A stretch of DNA of 64,000 bases from an uncultured Verrucomicrobiota bacterium (GTDB lineage: Bacteria; Verrucomicrobiota; Verrucomicrobiia; Verrucomicrobiales; Verrucomicrobiaceae). The notes under the pieces were generated by a model. It had not been told where the DNA came from, made no database searches, and was given only the letters and a program-made list of their open reading frames with translations. Positions 36,836 to 45,174 of the stretch are shown piece by piece; position 1 is the stretch's first letter; each line of letters starts with the position of its first letter. A program made the position numbers and the translations under genes. The DNA is taken from positions 56,137-120,136 of the forward strand of contig CAILZI010000083.1 of NCBI GenBank assembly GCA_903838675.1. Direction: 5' to 3'.

Positions 36836-37477
36836 TTACTTGGCTTTGACCGGCACATCATAATCGCCAAAAACAGCGGCAAAGGGTGTCTGCATCTTGT
36901 TGAGCACCATGCCTTGCATGATCTCAAAATTGTCTTTGGCTTCCCACCAGGCGCTCTTGCCTACGCTTGACTTGGCGGCGATGACTTTTCCGCCAACGAC
37001 CATTTCGACTCCCCACCCCTGGATGTCCACAGAAGCGGTCACGGTGTCCTTCATCGTGAGGGATTTCATCGTGGCAGGAGAAATGTAGGCCAGTGCGTGG
37101 CAGGGTTCATCCGCAGGAATGTCCAGCAAATCCAACGACCCCTGAAGGACGATGCGCTTCGGCTTGGCTTCCTTGGTCATTTCTTGGAGAGCCGCATAAA
37201 TATTGAGCTGCATTCCAGGAAAGCTCCCTTTTCTCCCACCCGCTTCCGGTGGAAGCTTGATGTCAAACTCCACATCAAACTCAATCCAGTTCTTCGCCGT
37301 CCAGCGCTTCATCTTGATGTTGGTGACGTTCAACTGCGGGGTCTGCTGCTCTTCCACCTGCACGTTTTTGATTCTGACTTTCACTCCAGGCCCTTTTTCA
37401 GCGGGCTCAGCAGGAGTTTGGGCCTGAAGGCCGCCTGCTATAAGGAGGGTGGCGAAAATGTAGCTGATTGATTTCAT
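36836..37477 (-). CDS. Secreted protein of the pilus-like locus (Amuc_1102-like position)
   Basis: 213 residues with a signal peptide (MKSISYIFATLLIAGGLQA). Mature part is beta-rich with Ig-like features: VKVRIKNVQVEE, MKRWTAKNWIEFDVEFDIKLPPE and ASVDIQGWGVEMVVGG. First gene of the operon that continues with the PilM-PilN fusion, the Amuc_1100-like, Amuc_1099-like and secretin genes, the order of Akkermansia Amuc_1102 to 1098. Family assignment is from order and layout, not from a distinctive motif. Confidence 0.7.
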   Translation of the reverse strand: MKSISYIFATLLIAGGLQAQTPAEPAEKGPGVKVRIKNVQVEEQQTPQLNVTNIKMKRWTAKNWIEFDVEFDIKLPPEAGGRKGSFPGMQLNIYAALQEMTKEAKPKRIVLQGSLDLLDIPADEPCHALAYISPATMKSLTMKDTVTASVDIQGWGVEMVVGGKVIAAKSSVGKSAWWEAKDNFEIMQGMVLNKMQTPFAAVFGDYDVPVKAK

Positions 37478-37512
37478 TTGGCTGGGGCTGGTTGTTCCTG
37501 TTATTTAAAAGT

Positions 37513-37540
37513 TTTATCAGCAAAACACCCTGCGCATCAA
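37513..37540 (-). promoter_or_regulatory. Possible promoter of the pilus-like operon
   Basis: On the minus strand, TTGATG (37535-37540) and GATAAA (37513-37518) lie 16 bases apart, about 35 bases upstream of the first operon gene. The match to consensus is moderate. The remainder of the 37478-37784 gap, shared with the diverging binding-protein gene, holds no visible gene or strong repeat. Confidence 0.3.
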
Positions 37541-37784
37541 GCAGTGATTCGCAGAAAGTCGCGAAAATACGTCACTCTGCGCAAAATTCACTCTGCAAGC
37601 AGCACCTGTGGCTCCAGGAGATGGCGGTCGTCATTTTGTGGCTCATTGCTTAGGGGTTAGGGGACAGCGAGCGCGAAGTCTGTGGCAATCCCACCAGAGT
37701 GCAAGCAAAAGACGGGCGGGGTTTTCGTGAACATCTCAGGCTTGTGCAAGTCTGATTTCGAAGCCTAAACTGCCCTCCTCCACC

Positions 37785-38918
37785 ATGATTTTCTCCTGCA
37801 CCCGACCCGCCGTCCTGCTTTTTGGCATGCTCACATTAGCCGCCTGCGATCAATCGGATGGCCCGGTTGTTGAAAAAGCGCTCAATGATTTGGAAAAACA
37901 GAAGCTGCAAAAGACCGCCAAGCCGGAAAACGCTCCTGCCCCTCCTGAAAGCCCCATTCCCGCTCCCGGCATTCTTGCCACCTCCGGACTCGCCGCCAAA
38001 GATGAACGTGCTGAAATCTTCCTTCTGCTGCCAGACGCACGCATCGCCATGCAGGATTTCCAGCGCAATGGCCTCGCCATGCTCGTCAGCAGACAGGCGG
38101 GCTACAAGCTCACCACCAGCGACGCAGCCGGCAGCAGCACTCAGCAGATCGAGCAGTTCCGGCAGGCAATCGCCGCCAAGCCCGCCGCCATCTTCATCAC
38201 CCCCATCGATCCCCCTGCCGTCGCGGCCCTGATCGTCGAGGCTCAGACCCATGGCATCACCGTCATCGGTCTCGACAGACGCATGCTCAACGAAGGTTGC
38301 ACCAGCGTTGTCTTCAGCGATCAGCGCCACATCGGACGCATGGCCGCAGACACCGTGATCGAGGCGCTCAAGCGCAAAGCCGCCGAAGAAAAACGGGGTG
38401 AAATCACTGGCCGCGTCGTCCTGCTTCGTGGCGCGGCAGACGGCTACCTTACCAATGAGATCTCCGAAGGTTTCAATGAAGGTCTGCGCACCCAGTCCGG
38501 CGTCATCCTCGTCCACGACGCCCCTGCGGACTGGAGCACCGAGAATGCCATAAAATGCACCACCGAAGCCTTCAATCTCCAGAAAAATATCGACGCCATT
38601 TACGCCCAGAACGATGCCATGGCCATCGGCGCAGCCAAAGCCGCCGAAACCGCCGGCCAGCGTGAGAATGTCTTCATTGTCGGCACCGACGGCCTCTCCG
38701 GCCAGAAACGTGGCCTGGATCTTGTCAGCCTCGGTGAAATCGACGCCACCATCGTTCAGCCTGCCCTGGTCGATCTCGCCCTGCAGATCATCATGAAGCT
38801 GCGTACTGACAAAACCTTCAAACCGCAGGTCTCCTATGAAATTCAACCCGTGGTGGTTTTGCCCAAAAATGTCGAGCAGTCACTTCGCGTCGGCACCTAC
38901 AGTCTGCCAAATTTGTGA
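37785..38918 (+). CDS. Sugar-type substrate-binding lipoprotein (RbsB-like), orphan
   Basis: 377 residues with a lipoprotein signal (lipobox LTLAAC). A Pro/Ala/Lys-rich linker (about 35-65) precedes a Peripla_BP_4 domain (about 78-365): EIFLLLPDARIAMQDFQRNG, AIFITPIDPPAVAALIVEA, FSDQRHIGRMAAD, VLLRGAADG and YAQNDAMAIGAAKAA. No permease or ATPase gene adjoins it. It is more distant from the rbsB at 14971 than an ordinary orthologue. It may serve a transporter elsewhere or act as a sensor input. Confidence 0.85.
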   Translation: MIFSCTRPAVLLFGMLTLAACDQSDGPVVEKALNDLEKQKLQKTAKPENAPAPPESPIPAPGILATSGLAAKDERAEIFLLLPDARIAMQDFQRNGLAMLVSRQAGYKLTTSDAAGSSTQQIEQFRQAIAAKPAAIFITPIDPPAVAALIVEAQTHGITVIGLDRRMLNEGCTSVVFSDQRHIGRMAADTVIEALKRKAAEEKRGEITGRVVLLRGAADGYLTNEISEGFNEGLRTQSGVILVHDAPADWSTENAIKCTTEAFNLQKNIDAIYAQNDAMAIGAAKAAETAGQRENVFIVGTDGLSGQKRGLDLVSLGEIDATIVQPALVDLALQIIMKLRTDKTFKPQVSYEIQPVVVLPKNVEQSLRVGTYSLPNL

Positions 38919-38946
38919 ACCTCCCCCTCACCTGTCCCGCATCCCC

Positions 38947-39726
38947 ATGATTGCCATCCCATGCCGCAGTTTTAGTTCTGCCCTGCGGTGCCCTCTCGCC
39001 GCCATCGTTTTGCTTCTCGTTGCTCTCCCCAGCCTGCAGGCACAGGACGCCGCCGCACCAAAGCCCGACGCCAAAGCACAGATGGAGGCCGCGCAGAAAC
39101 TCGTCAAACAGGTCTCCCCCGGTGTTTTTGACCTCAATGGCATCCAGATCACCGCCGCCACCCGCGAGCTGCGCATTCCCTGCGACATCCTCCATCAAAA
39201 GCTCCCCATCGAGTACGCCCTCTGCCACGAATCCGGCGAAAAAGTCCACGAAACCATCTTGGAGACCAAGGTGAAGCCCATTCAAATCCAGCTCGCTCTC
39301 CTCCTCGCCAATTATCAGCCTGCCACTCTCGGCATCCTCGAAAAACTCGATCCTAAAGAAGAGCGCCCTTACAAAGCCAAGGACACCGAACCCAAAACCC
39401 CCGGTGCCAACCGCCTCGCCATCCACGTCGAATGGAAAGAGGGCGACAAAACCAAAAACGTCCCCCTCTCCGACTTCATCCAGCACATTGAAAAACGTAA
39501 AACCCCCGACGACCTCGACACCTGGATCTTCAACGGCTCCTTCATCGATGAAACTGGCTTCGCCGCTGAGCAAACCGGCTCCATCATCTCCACCTACGTG
39601 GACCGCTCCGCCATCATCAACTCCGCCGCCAAAGGCAATCAGCGCGACGACCTCTGGATCAGCATGCCCGCCAACATCCCCGCAGAAGAAACCAAAGTCA
39701 CCCTGATCATCACTCCCGCGAAGTAG
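38947..39726 (+). CDS. Secreted YdjY-like protein
   Basis: 259 residues from ATG 38947, chosen for its signal peptide (AAIVLLLVALPSLQA); upstream in-frame starts lie inside the preceding gene. The segment from about 55 to 255 fits the YdjY type seen in Planctomycetes and Verrucomicrobia: IPCDILHQKLPIEYALCHESGEKVHETI, NRLAIHVEWKEGDK, WIFNGSFID and RDDLWISMPANIPAEETKV. Function unknown; in these bacteria it is often near other secreted proteins. The gene begins 28 bases after the binding lipoprotein and may share its transcript. Confidence 0.78.
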   Translation: MIAIPCRSFSSALRCPLAAIVLLLVALPSLQAQDAAAPKPDAKAQMEAAQKLVKQVSPGVFDLNGIQITAATRELRIPCDILHQKLPIEYALCHESGEKVHETILETKVKPIQIQLALLLANYQPATLGILEKLDPKEERPYKAKDTEPKTPGANRLAIHVEWKEGDKTKNVPLSDFIQHIEKRKTPDDLDTWIFNGSFIDETGFAAEQTGSIISTYVDRSAIINSAAKGNQRDDLWISMPANIPAEETKVTLIITPAK

Positions 39727-40160
39727 CACCGGGAAGCATTGAACAAATGAGTCATCGCCGAGCTTTGCAAGTCAATCTCTGCGGCGTTCCAGTCTCTGCG
39801 GTGTGGATCTCCCCTTCCAGTTCAAACTCCGCGTTCTCCAAATCTCGGCAGTGCAAAAAATCGCCCGCCCTTTCTCCAGGAGAGATCTCCCCCAGGTCTT
39901 TGATCTGGCTTCCGTGTATTCCGTGCTTTCCGTGGTTCAAATCCGGCCTCCGTCAATCTCTGCCCCTTTGCTCCTCTGCGGCAAACCGAACCTGCCCCCA
40001 GGCCCGCCATGCCGGAAATGCGTGTCGTGAATCACGCGTACAGCTCCCACGGTCAAAAAGCGCCCGCCACCCTCCAGCCATGGACAAGAATCGTCCAGCC
40101 CCAAAGACGCCCCCGTTGGCCGTTGACGCCGCTCTCTTTCCACATCCAGTTATCTCCATC
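39727..40160 (+). other. Gene-free gap with CT-rich dispersed repeat text
   Basis: No credible gene in 434 bases. The open frame continuing upstream of the next gene has no signal peptide and translates this repeat. Segments such as TTCCGTGTATTCCGTG and TCTCTGCCCCTTTGCTCC (about 39910-39975) echo others in the window: TTTATTCCGCGTATTCCGT at about 16065-16087 and the CTCTGCCCCTCTGCGGC stretch near 63750. Confidence 0.55.
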
Positions 40161-41324
40161 ATGAAAATCCCAACCTTCCTCCTCACCCTGGCGCTGGGTA
40201 CCTCCGCCGCCTTCCCCCAGGCCGCCACCCAGGTCGCCCGCAATGAATCCCTCAAGCAGGAGCTCCGTCTCAGCGTCGAGCGCGGTCTCGATTTCCTGCG
40301 CACCAAACAAAACCCCACCACCGGCCAGTGGGGCGAAGCCGAACCCGTCGCCCTCACCGGCCTCGGCATCATCAGCTTCATGCTCGACCCCAACCGCAAG
40401 CCCGGCGATCCCGTCCCCGCTGAAGTCGAAAAAGCCACCAAGTTCCTCATCAGCAACGCCAAACCCGACGGCGGCATCTACGTCAAAGCCCGTGGCAACT
40501 ACAACACCGCCCTCGCCCTCACCGCACTCCTCCTCAACAACAAGCCCGAGAACGAAGAGGTCATGCTCAAAGCCCGCCGCTACCTCGTCGGCAATCAGAT
40601 CGACACCGATGAAAAGGGCAAGCAGGACAACCCCCTCGATGGCGGCATCGGCTACGGCGATGACAAAGGCATGCACGCCGACCTCTCCAACATGACCTTC
40701 GCCCTCGAAGCCCTCTACTACTCCCAGTCCCTCCTCGCCGACAAAGGCGACGCCGCCAAAAACGAGCCCCAGCTTAACGTCAGCGCCGCCATCGACTTCA
40801 TCCAGCGCTGCCAGAACCGTCCCGAAAGCAACAAATCCGCCTGGGTCAGCAAAGCCCCCGACGACGCCGGCGGCTTCATCTACAACCCCGTCGAAACCCG
40901 CGGTGCCAAAGTCCCCAATCCAGACGGCAGCATCTCCCTCCGCAGCTACGGCAGCATCAGCTACGCCGGCCTCCTCAGCTTCATCTACGCCGGCGTCGAC
41001 AAAGACGACCCCCGCGTCAAAGCCGTCATCGAATGGCTTCAAAACCACTACAACCCCGACGAAAACCCCGGCCTCGGCGCCGCCGGCCTCTACTACTACT
41101 ACCAGACCATGAGCAAGGCCCTCAGCATCGCCAAGATCGACTTCATCAAAACCAAAGACGGCAAGCTCATCGACTGGCGCAAAGACATCACCCAGAAACT
41201 CCTCGGCCTCCAAAAAGGCGACGGCTCCTGGTCCAACACCGAAGGCCGCTGGATGGAATCCGACCCCGTCCTCACCACCAGCTACATCCTCATGGCCCTC
41301 GGCCGCATCCACCAGACCCTCTAA
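40161..41324 (+). CDS. Secreted prenyltransferase/squalene-oxidase-repeat protein
   Basis: 387 residues from ATG 40161, which starts a good signal peptide (FLLTLALGTSAAFPQ). The rest is a series of helical repeats of the alpha-toroid type (VERGLDFLRTKQNPTTGQWG, ALTGLGIISFM, YNTALALTALLLN, FIQRCQN, YAGLLSFIYAGV, LQKGDGSWSN). The catalytic acidic motifs of squalene-hopene cyclases (DxDDTA) are not evident, so an enzymatic role is unproven; binding or a lyase-type role is possible. Ends at a strong terminator. Confidence 0.82.
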   Translation: MKIPTFLLTLALGTSAAFPQAATQVARNESLKQELRLSVERGLDFLRTKQNPTTGQWGEAEPVALTGLGIISFMLDPNRKPGDPVPAEVEKATKFLISNAKPDGGIYVKARGNYNTALALTALLLNNKPENEEVMLKARRYLVGNQIDTDEKGKQDNPLDGGIGYGDDKGMHADLSNMTFALEALYYSQSLLADKGDAAKNEPQLNVSAAIDFIQRCQNRPESNKSAWVSKAPDDAGGFIYNPVETRGAKVPNPDGSISLRSYGSISYAGLLSFIYAGVDKDDPRVKAVIEWLQNHYNPDENPGLGAAGLYYYYQTMSKALSIAKIDFIKTKDGKLIDWRKDITQKLLGLQKGDGSWSNTEGRWMESDPVLTTSYILMALGRIHQTL

Positions 41325-41331
41325 AAGTTGC

Positions 41332-41350
41332 CCCGTTGCGCCGCAACGGG
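41332..41350. repeat. CCCGTTGCGCCGCAACGGG palindrome
   Basis: Lies a few bases after the stop of the alpha-toroid gene. The core GTTGCGCCGCAAC recurs at 46549-46563, just after the stop codon of the secretin-unit remnant. Confidence 0.75.
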
Positions 41351-41365
41351 TTCAGCCTAAATCCA

Positions 41366-41398
41366 AACGCCGCGCCCTCACCCAGCGCGGCGTTTTTT
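41366..41398 (+). terminator. Intrinsic terminator after the alpha-toroid gene
   Basis: AACGCCGCGC (41366-41375) pairs with GCGCGGCGTT (41385-41394) and is followed by a T-run. It ends the unit that starts at the binding lipoprotein or at the alpha-toroid gene. Confidence 0.9.
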
Positions 41399-41440
41399 GT
41401 ACCATCGCATTCACCGCCTGCATCAAGAACGCCGCCCATT

Positions 41441-41578
41441 TGGAGTGCGGTCGCGCAGTGAGGAACAGCTTGTCCTCCGTAGCTTTTAGCGAAGGGGGAA
41501 ACGCAGCTACCGCTTTTCGCAGGCCTGTCAGCTCACTCATACCTAAAGCCCCTCGAAAGCCACCGCATCCGCACTCCA
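41441..41578. mobile_element. MITE-like element with 10-bp terminal inverted repeats
   Basis: A 138-base gene-free element bounded by TGGAGTGCGG (41441-41450) and its perfect complement CCGCACTCCA (41569-41578). Inside is GTAGCTTTTAGCGAAG with an inverted GCAGCTACC. Too short to encode a transposase; likely a non-autonomous repeat. No target-site duplication is obvious. Confidence 0.6.
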
Positions 41579-41626
41579 CACATCCGGTCTCGACATCCCG
41601 CCACCGCCTCCGGTAATCTCACCGGC

Positions 41627-44344
41627 ATGTCATTCCGCGTCCGCAGTTTCCTCCTGCTTCTCACACTCGTCTGCACGGCAGCCCTGCAAGCGGCGAAGCC
41701 GCAGCTCCAAACGCGCACCTTCAAAGTCGCGCCAGACTTCCTGTTCTGCGCCCCCCCATCTGATTCGGGTCCAGCTATCGCAGCTGCGGATCCATTTGCC
41801 ATCACCTCACCCGCGACCACCCCTGTCCTGGATGCACCACCTCCCAGGCCCAAGACGCCCAGACAAACCCTCGAAGCATCCGGCATCACCTTTCCGGACG
41901 GAGCCAGCGCCAGTTTCAATCCGCTCTCCAGCCTGCTCACCGTCACCAATTCGCAGCCCAACCTCGATCTCACCGAGGCTTATGTGGAAGCTCTGCAAAA
42001 GCTGGAACCAGCCACCGTCGCCTTCACCCTCACCGTCATCGAAGGTCCAGGCGAACTCATCCGCCAGGCCAATGCTGCAGCTTCTAAAACAACCAATGCC
42101 TACAAGCAGCTCTCTGCGCTGCTCGACCAGACGAAACAGCCCGACTCCAAGGTCCGCGTCGTTGCCGACTCATTCCTCGAAACCAAATCCGGCATCCGCG
42201 CCACCATCGAAGCCGTGCGTGAGCGCACTCACCCCACCGAGTTCTCGCTCGATGCCCAGAGCCGCTCCTCCATTGCGACAGAAATGCGGCAGATCGGCCT
42301 GCGGCTGGAGATCGAGCCAACGATCGGCTCTGACGGAGCCACCATCGATACCACGCTCAGTTTGACGCTGAATGCCACCCCTCCCACACAGCGCCAGCTC
42401 AGTGTGGACGACCCCGTCACCGGTCACACCGTAGAATTCCCCGTCACCGACATTCCCGCCACGCAGTTCACGACCGGCCTCTCCATCATCGCCGGCAGCA
42501 CAAAGCTCATCGGCATCACCAAGCCCGTCGGCACCCCGCAGGAGAACGCGGACATCCTCTGCGCCGCATTCCTCACCGCCACCCTGCGCCGTGTTGCGGC
42601 ATTGCCCATGCCTCAGCCAAAAGTGGCTGCGCCGTCCTCCGTTCCGCCCGGCATGATATTCGCGGCCCTGCATGCGCCCGACGGTTTGTTTGATGAAGCA
42701 CTGCATGGTACCAAGCCCGTCACCCTCCAGTCCTGGCTTGCTCAGACAGATATCACATTCCCGCCCGGCTCATCAATCGAACATCGCGGCGGCATGTTGC
42801 GGCTCATCAATACCACAGACAACATCGCCCTCATCGCAGCGATCATCGACCAGTTGCTCAGCCTGAGTCCGAAAACCGTCGCCTGCACACTGCATACCTT
42901 CGAGGCCCCTGCTCCCTTCCTGCGCGAGCTCACGCGCCAGACACTCGCCATCGCCGATGATTCTGCCATGCTCGCCGCCGTGGAAGCCGCCGTTGCCCGT
43001 GACGAGGCCACCTGCATCAATTCCACCTTTCTCGAAACCAAGTCGGGGTTTCACGCCTCCCATCACTCCGCACGGGAGCATCGATATCTCGACGGCTTTG
43101 GTACCAATGCCCAAGGCCGCCCCGATCTGAGCTTCACAACGCAGCAGGTGGGTTCCCTCCTCGAAGTCGAACCCGTCGTCGGGGCCGACAGCCGCACTGT
43201 GGAACTCACCCTCAGCCACGAGTTGCATCCCACCTCTCCCTTGATCCACCGCGAGCACTTCCGCGATCCCGCCTCCCAGCAGCCCTTTGACATCCCCCTT
43301 ACCGATTTCAACGTTCACAAAACCCTCACCAGTCTCAGCATCACCAAGGGCGGCACCAAGCTCATCTCCCTCAACCAGCCCACCGGCCGCGACAAACCAG
43401 GCGTTCTCTTGGCCACATTTTTAAAATGTGATGTCGTGTCACAGTTGGCAAAATCACGCCCCATCAAAGCCGGACCTGAACCACACCGCAAACCATCCGC
43501 TGACCCTAAAGCCATTCACACTCGCGCATTTCGAGTCCCCCCTGATTTTCTCTCTGCAGGTGGAGGTTCGACCTCCGCAGACGGCAAGAACAGACCCAGG
43601 ACAGCGAGAACAATCCTGGAAGCGGCCGGCATCCCCTTTCATGAAGGAACGGCCGCCTATTATGGCCCACCAACGTCTCAAATGGTTGTCACCAACACGA
43701 ATGAAAACCTCGACCTGATTCAAACATATGTGGACTCAATTCTTTTTTGCCCACAGGCAACCATTACCTTCACCACCCACGTCCTTCAAGGTCCCGGCCC
43801 GCTCCTTCGCCGCCTCACCGCCCAGGCCGCCAGCAAGAGCGATCACCACGCCGAACTCGACGAACTCCTCGCCGCCGTAAAAGCCGGTACAGTCCAGCAC
43901 CTCAACGCCGCGCGCATCGAAACCAAGTCCGGCACACGCGCCACTTCCACACAGGCCACTCAGTACCCCGCCCTCAGCAGCGTCAGCGTTAACGACAAAG
44001 GCGAGTCCTTCTTCACGCATGGAATGCGCAACGTCGGCCTCACCGTCGAACTCGAACCCACCGTCGGCGCGGACGGCGTCACCATCGAACTCACCCTCGC
44101 CCCCGAATTCCACACCGCCCCTCCCCTCGAACACCGCGAGCACATCATCGACACCCAGGGCCGCCGCCTCGAATTCCCCCTCACCGATTACTTCACCGCC
44201 CAACTCACCACCGGCATCACCCTCCCCGACGGCACCACCCGCCTCCTCTCCCTCTACAAACCCACCGGCAAACCCGAGTTCGAAAAAGAAGACATCCTCC
44301 AGGCCATCTTCATCACCTGCGACATCCTCCGCGCTGGAGAGTAG
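41627..44344 (+). CDS. Secreted protein of three tandem secretin-like units
   Basis: 905 residues with a signal peptide (FLLLLTLVCTAALQA). It consists of three homologous units (about 30-322, 340-605 and 632-905). Each contains a start such as RVPPDFLS or KVAPDFLF (units 1 and 3), a LEASGITFP-type segment, an N-L-D-L-x-x-x-Y-V type helix, an ETKSG motif (near 185, 470 and 765), an EP-x-x-G-x-D-x-x-T motif and a closing TTG-x-S/T-x-x-x-G-x-T-x-L strand pair. The same motifs in the same order occur once in the pilus secretin at 30233-32887. Unit 2 is the most diverged. No TPR or other N-terminal domain is present. Whether it inserts in a membrane is unknown. Confidence 0.85.
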   Translation: MSFRVRSFLLLLTLVCTAALQAAKPQLQTRTFKVAPDFLFCAPPSDSGPAIAAADPFAITSPATTPVLDAPPPRPKTPRQTLEASGITFPDGASASFNPLSSLLTVTNSQPNLDLTEAYVEALQKLEPATVAFTLTVIEGPGELIRQANAAASKTTNAYKQLSALLDQTKQPDSKVRVVADSFLETKSGIRATIEAVRERTHPTEFSLDAQSRSSIATEMRQIGLRLEIEPTIGSDGATIDTTLSLTLNATPPTQRQLSVDDPVTGHTVEFPVTDIPATQFTTGLSIIAGSTKLIGITKPVGTPQENADILCAAFLTATLRRVAALPMPQPKVAAPSSVPPGMIFAALHAPDGLFDEALHGTKPVTLQSWLAQTDITFPPGSSIEHRGGMLRLINTTDNIALIAAIIDQLLSLSPKTVACTLHTFEAPAPFLRELTRQTLAIADDSAMLAAVEAAVARDEATCINSTFLETKSGFHASHHSAREHRYLDGFGTNAQGRPDLSFTTQQVGSLLEVEPVVGADSRTVELTLSHELHPTSPLIHREHFRDPASQQPFDIPLTDFNVHKTLTSLSITKGGTKLISLNQPTGRDKPGVLLATFLKCDVVSQLAKSRPIKAGPEPHRKPSADPKAIHTRAFRVPPDFLSAGGGSTSADGKNRPRTARTILEAAGIPFHEGTAAYYGPPTSQMVVTNTNENLDLIQTYVDSILFCPQATITFTTHVLQGPGPLLRRLTAQAASKSDHHAELDELLAAVKAGTVQHLNAARIETKSGTRATSTQATQYPALSSVSVNDKGESFFTHGMRNVGLTVELEPTVGADGVTIELTLAPEFHTAPPLEHREHIIDTQGRRLEFPLTDYFTAQLTTGITLPDGTTRLLSLYKPTGKPEFEKEDILQAIFITCDILRAGE

Positions 44345-44350
44345 CCAAAC

Positions 44351-44923
44351 TCAACGCAACGCATCAGTCACCACATGCCGCAGCAGAGGCACCAGTTCGA
44401 CATCAAACCAGGGATTTTTGACCAGCCAGAAACGGTTGCGTGGGGAGGGATGGGGCAGTGGCAAGTAACGCGGCAGGTGATCCTTGAAAGCGCGCACGGT
44501 GGCCGTGAGGTTTTCCCCGGCGGCGACTCCAAGATAATGCTGCTGCGCATACTGACCAATGAGCAAAGTGAGGCGGATGTCCGGCAGGTGCTCCAGCACC
44601 TTGGCATGCCAAAGCGGCGCGCATTCGGGGCGCGGCGGCAGATCGCCCGCCTTGCCCTTGCCAGGAAAGCAGAAGCCCATCGGCATCAGCGCGATCCTCT
44701 CTGGATCATAGAAAGTAGCTTCGTCGATCCCAAGCCATGCGCGCAGTTGCTTGCCGCTGGCATCCTGCCATGGCACGCCGCTTTCATGCACACGCGCACC
44801 GGGGGCTTGTCCGATGATGAGCAATCGCGCAGCGGGGTTCGCTTGGACCACCGGACGTGGGCCGTGCGGAAGCTGCGCAGCACAATGCGTGCAGGCGCGG
44901 ATGCCAGCAAGTAGCGCGTTCAT
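44351..44923 (-). CDS. Uracil-DNA glycosylase family protein
   Basis: 190 residues of the UDG superfamily (the family 4/5-like or COG1573-like single-domain type). The active-site motif I reads IIGQAPGARVHESGVPWQD (about residues 36-54). An N-terminal CTHC pair could bind metal or an iron-sulfur cluster. Near the C-terminus LPLPHPSPRNRFWL fits motif II, the H-P-S DNA-intercalation loop. It removes uracil or related damaged bases from DNA. Its start overlaps the stop of the anti-sigma gene by four bases, placing a DNA repair gene under the control of that ECF sigma operon. Confidence 0.82.
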   Translation of the reverse strand: MNALLAGIRACTHCAAQLPHGPRPVVQANPAARLLIIGQAPGARVHESGVPWQDASGKQLRAWLGIDEATFYDPERIALMPMGFCFPGKGKAGDLPPRPECAPLWHAKVLEHLPDIRLTLLIGQYAQQHYLGVAAGENLTATVRAFKDHLPRYLPLPHPSPRNRFWLVKNPWFDVELVPLLRHVVTDALR

Positions 44924-45174
44924 GACGCCGCAGGCGAGCTGTCGTCCAGCGCTCGCAGCACCTTCAGCAGTTCATCGTATTCCTCTTTGCACTCGATGCA
45001 AAGCGTCAGGTGGTGGCGCACCGCCTCAAGAGCTTCAGTCACCTGCCTGCCGGTCAGTTCACATTCAGCAAACTCCGCCACATGGTGGAGACATTCGTTG
45101 CAGTTCAGCTCGCTGTCACGCGTGATGCCGACCTGGCGCACAAGGTTGCTGATTTGTTCGGAGGTGAAGCTCAT
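44920..45174 (-). CDS. Zinc-finger-type anti-sigma factor, probable
   Basis: 84 residues with no membrane segment. Cys/His pattern CNECLHH (about 25-31) and HHLTLCIECKEEYDELL (about 53-69) fits a zinc-binding anti-sigma domain, in which metal release after oxidation can free the sigma factor. It overlaps the upstream sigma gene and the downstream UDG gene by four bases each. The anti-sigma role is inferred from position and Cys/His pattern. Confidence 0.72.
   Translation of the reverse strand: MSFTSEQISNLVRQVGITRDSELNCNECLHHVAEFAECELTGRQVTEALEAVRHHLTLCIECKEEYDELLKVLRALDDSSPAAS

Noticed and set aside
40053..41312. 419-codon minus-strand frame opposite the alpha-toroid gene
   Set aside because: Extremely Gly/Val/Glu/Asp-rich translation with no recognisable motif. 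The plus-strand gene has a signal peptide and repeats.
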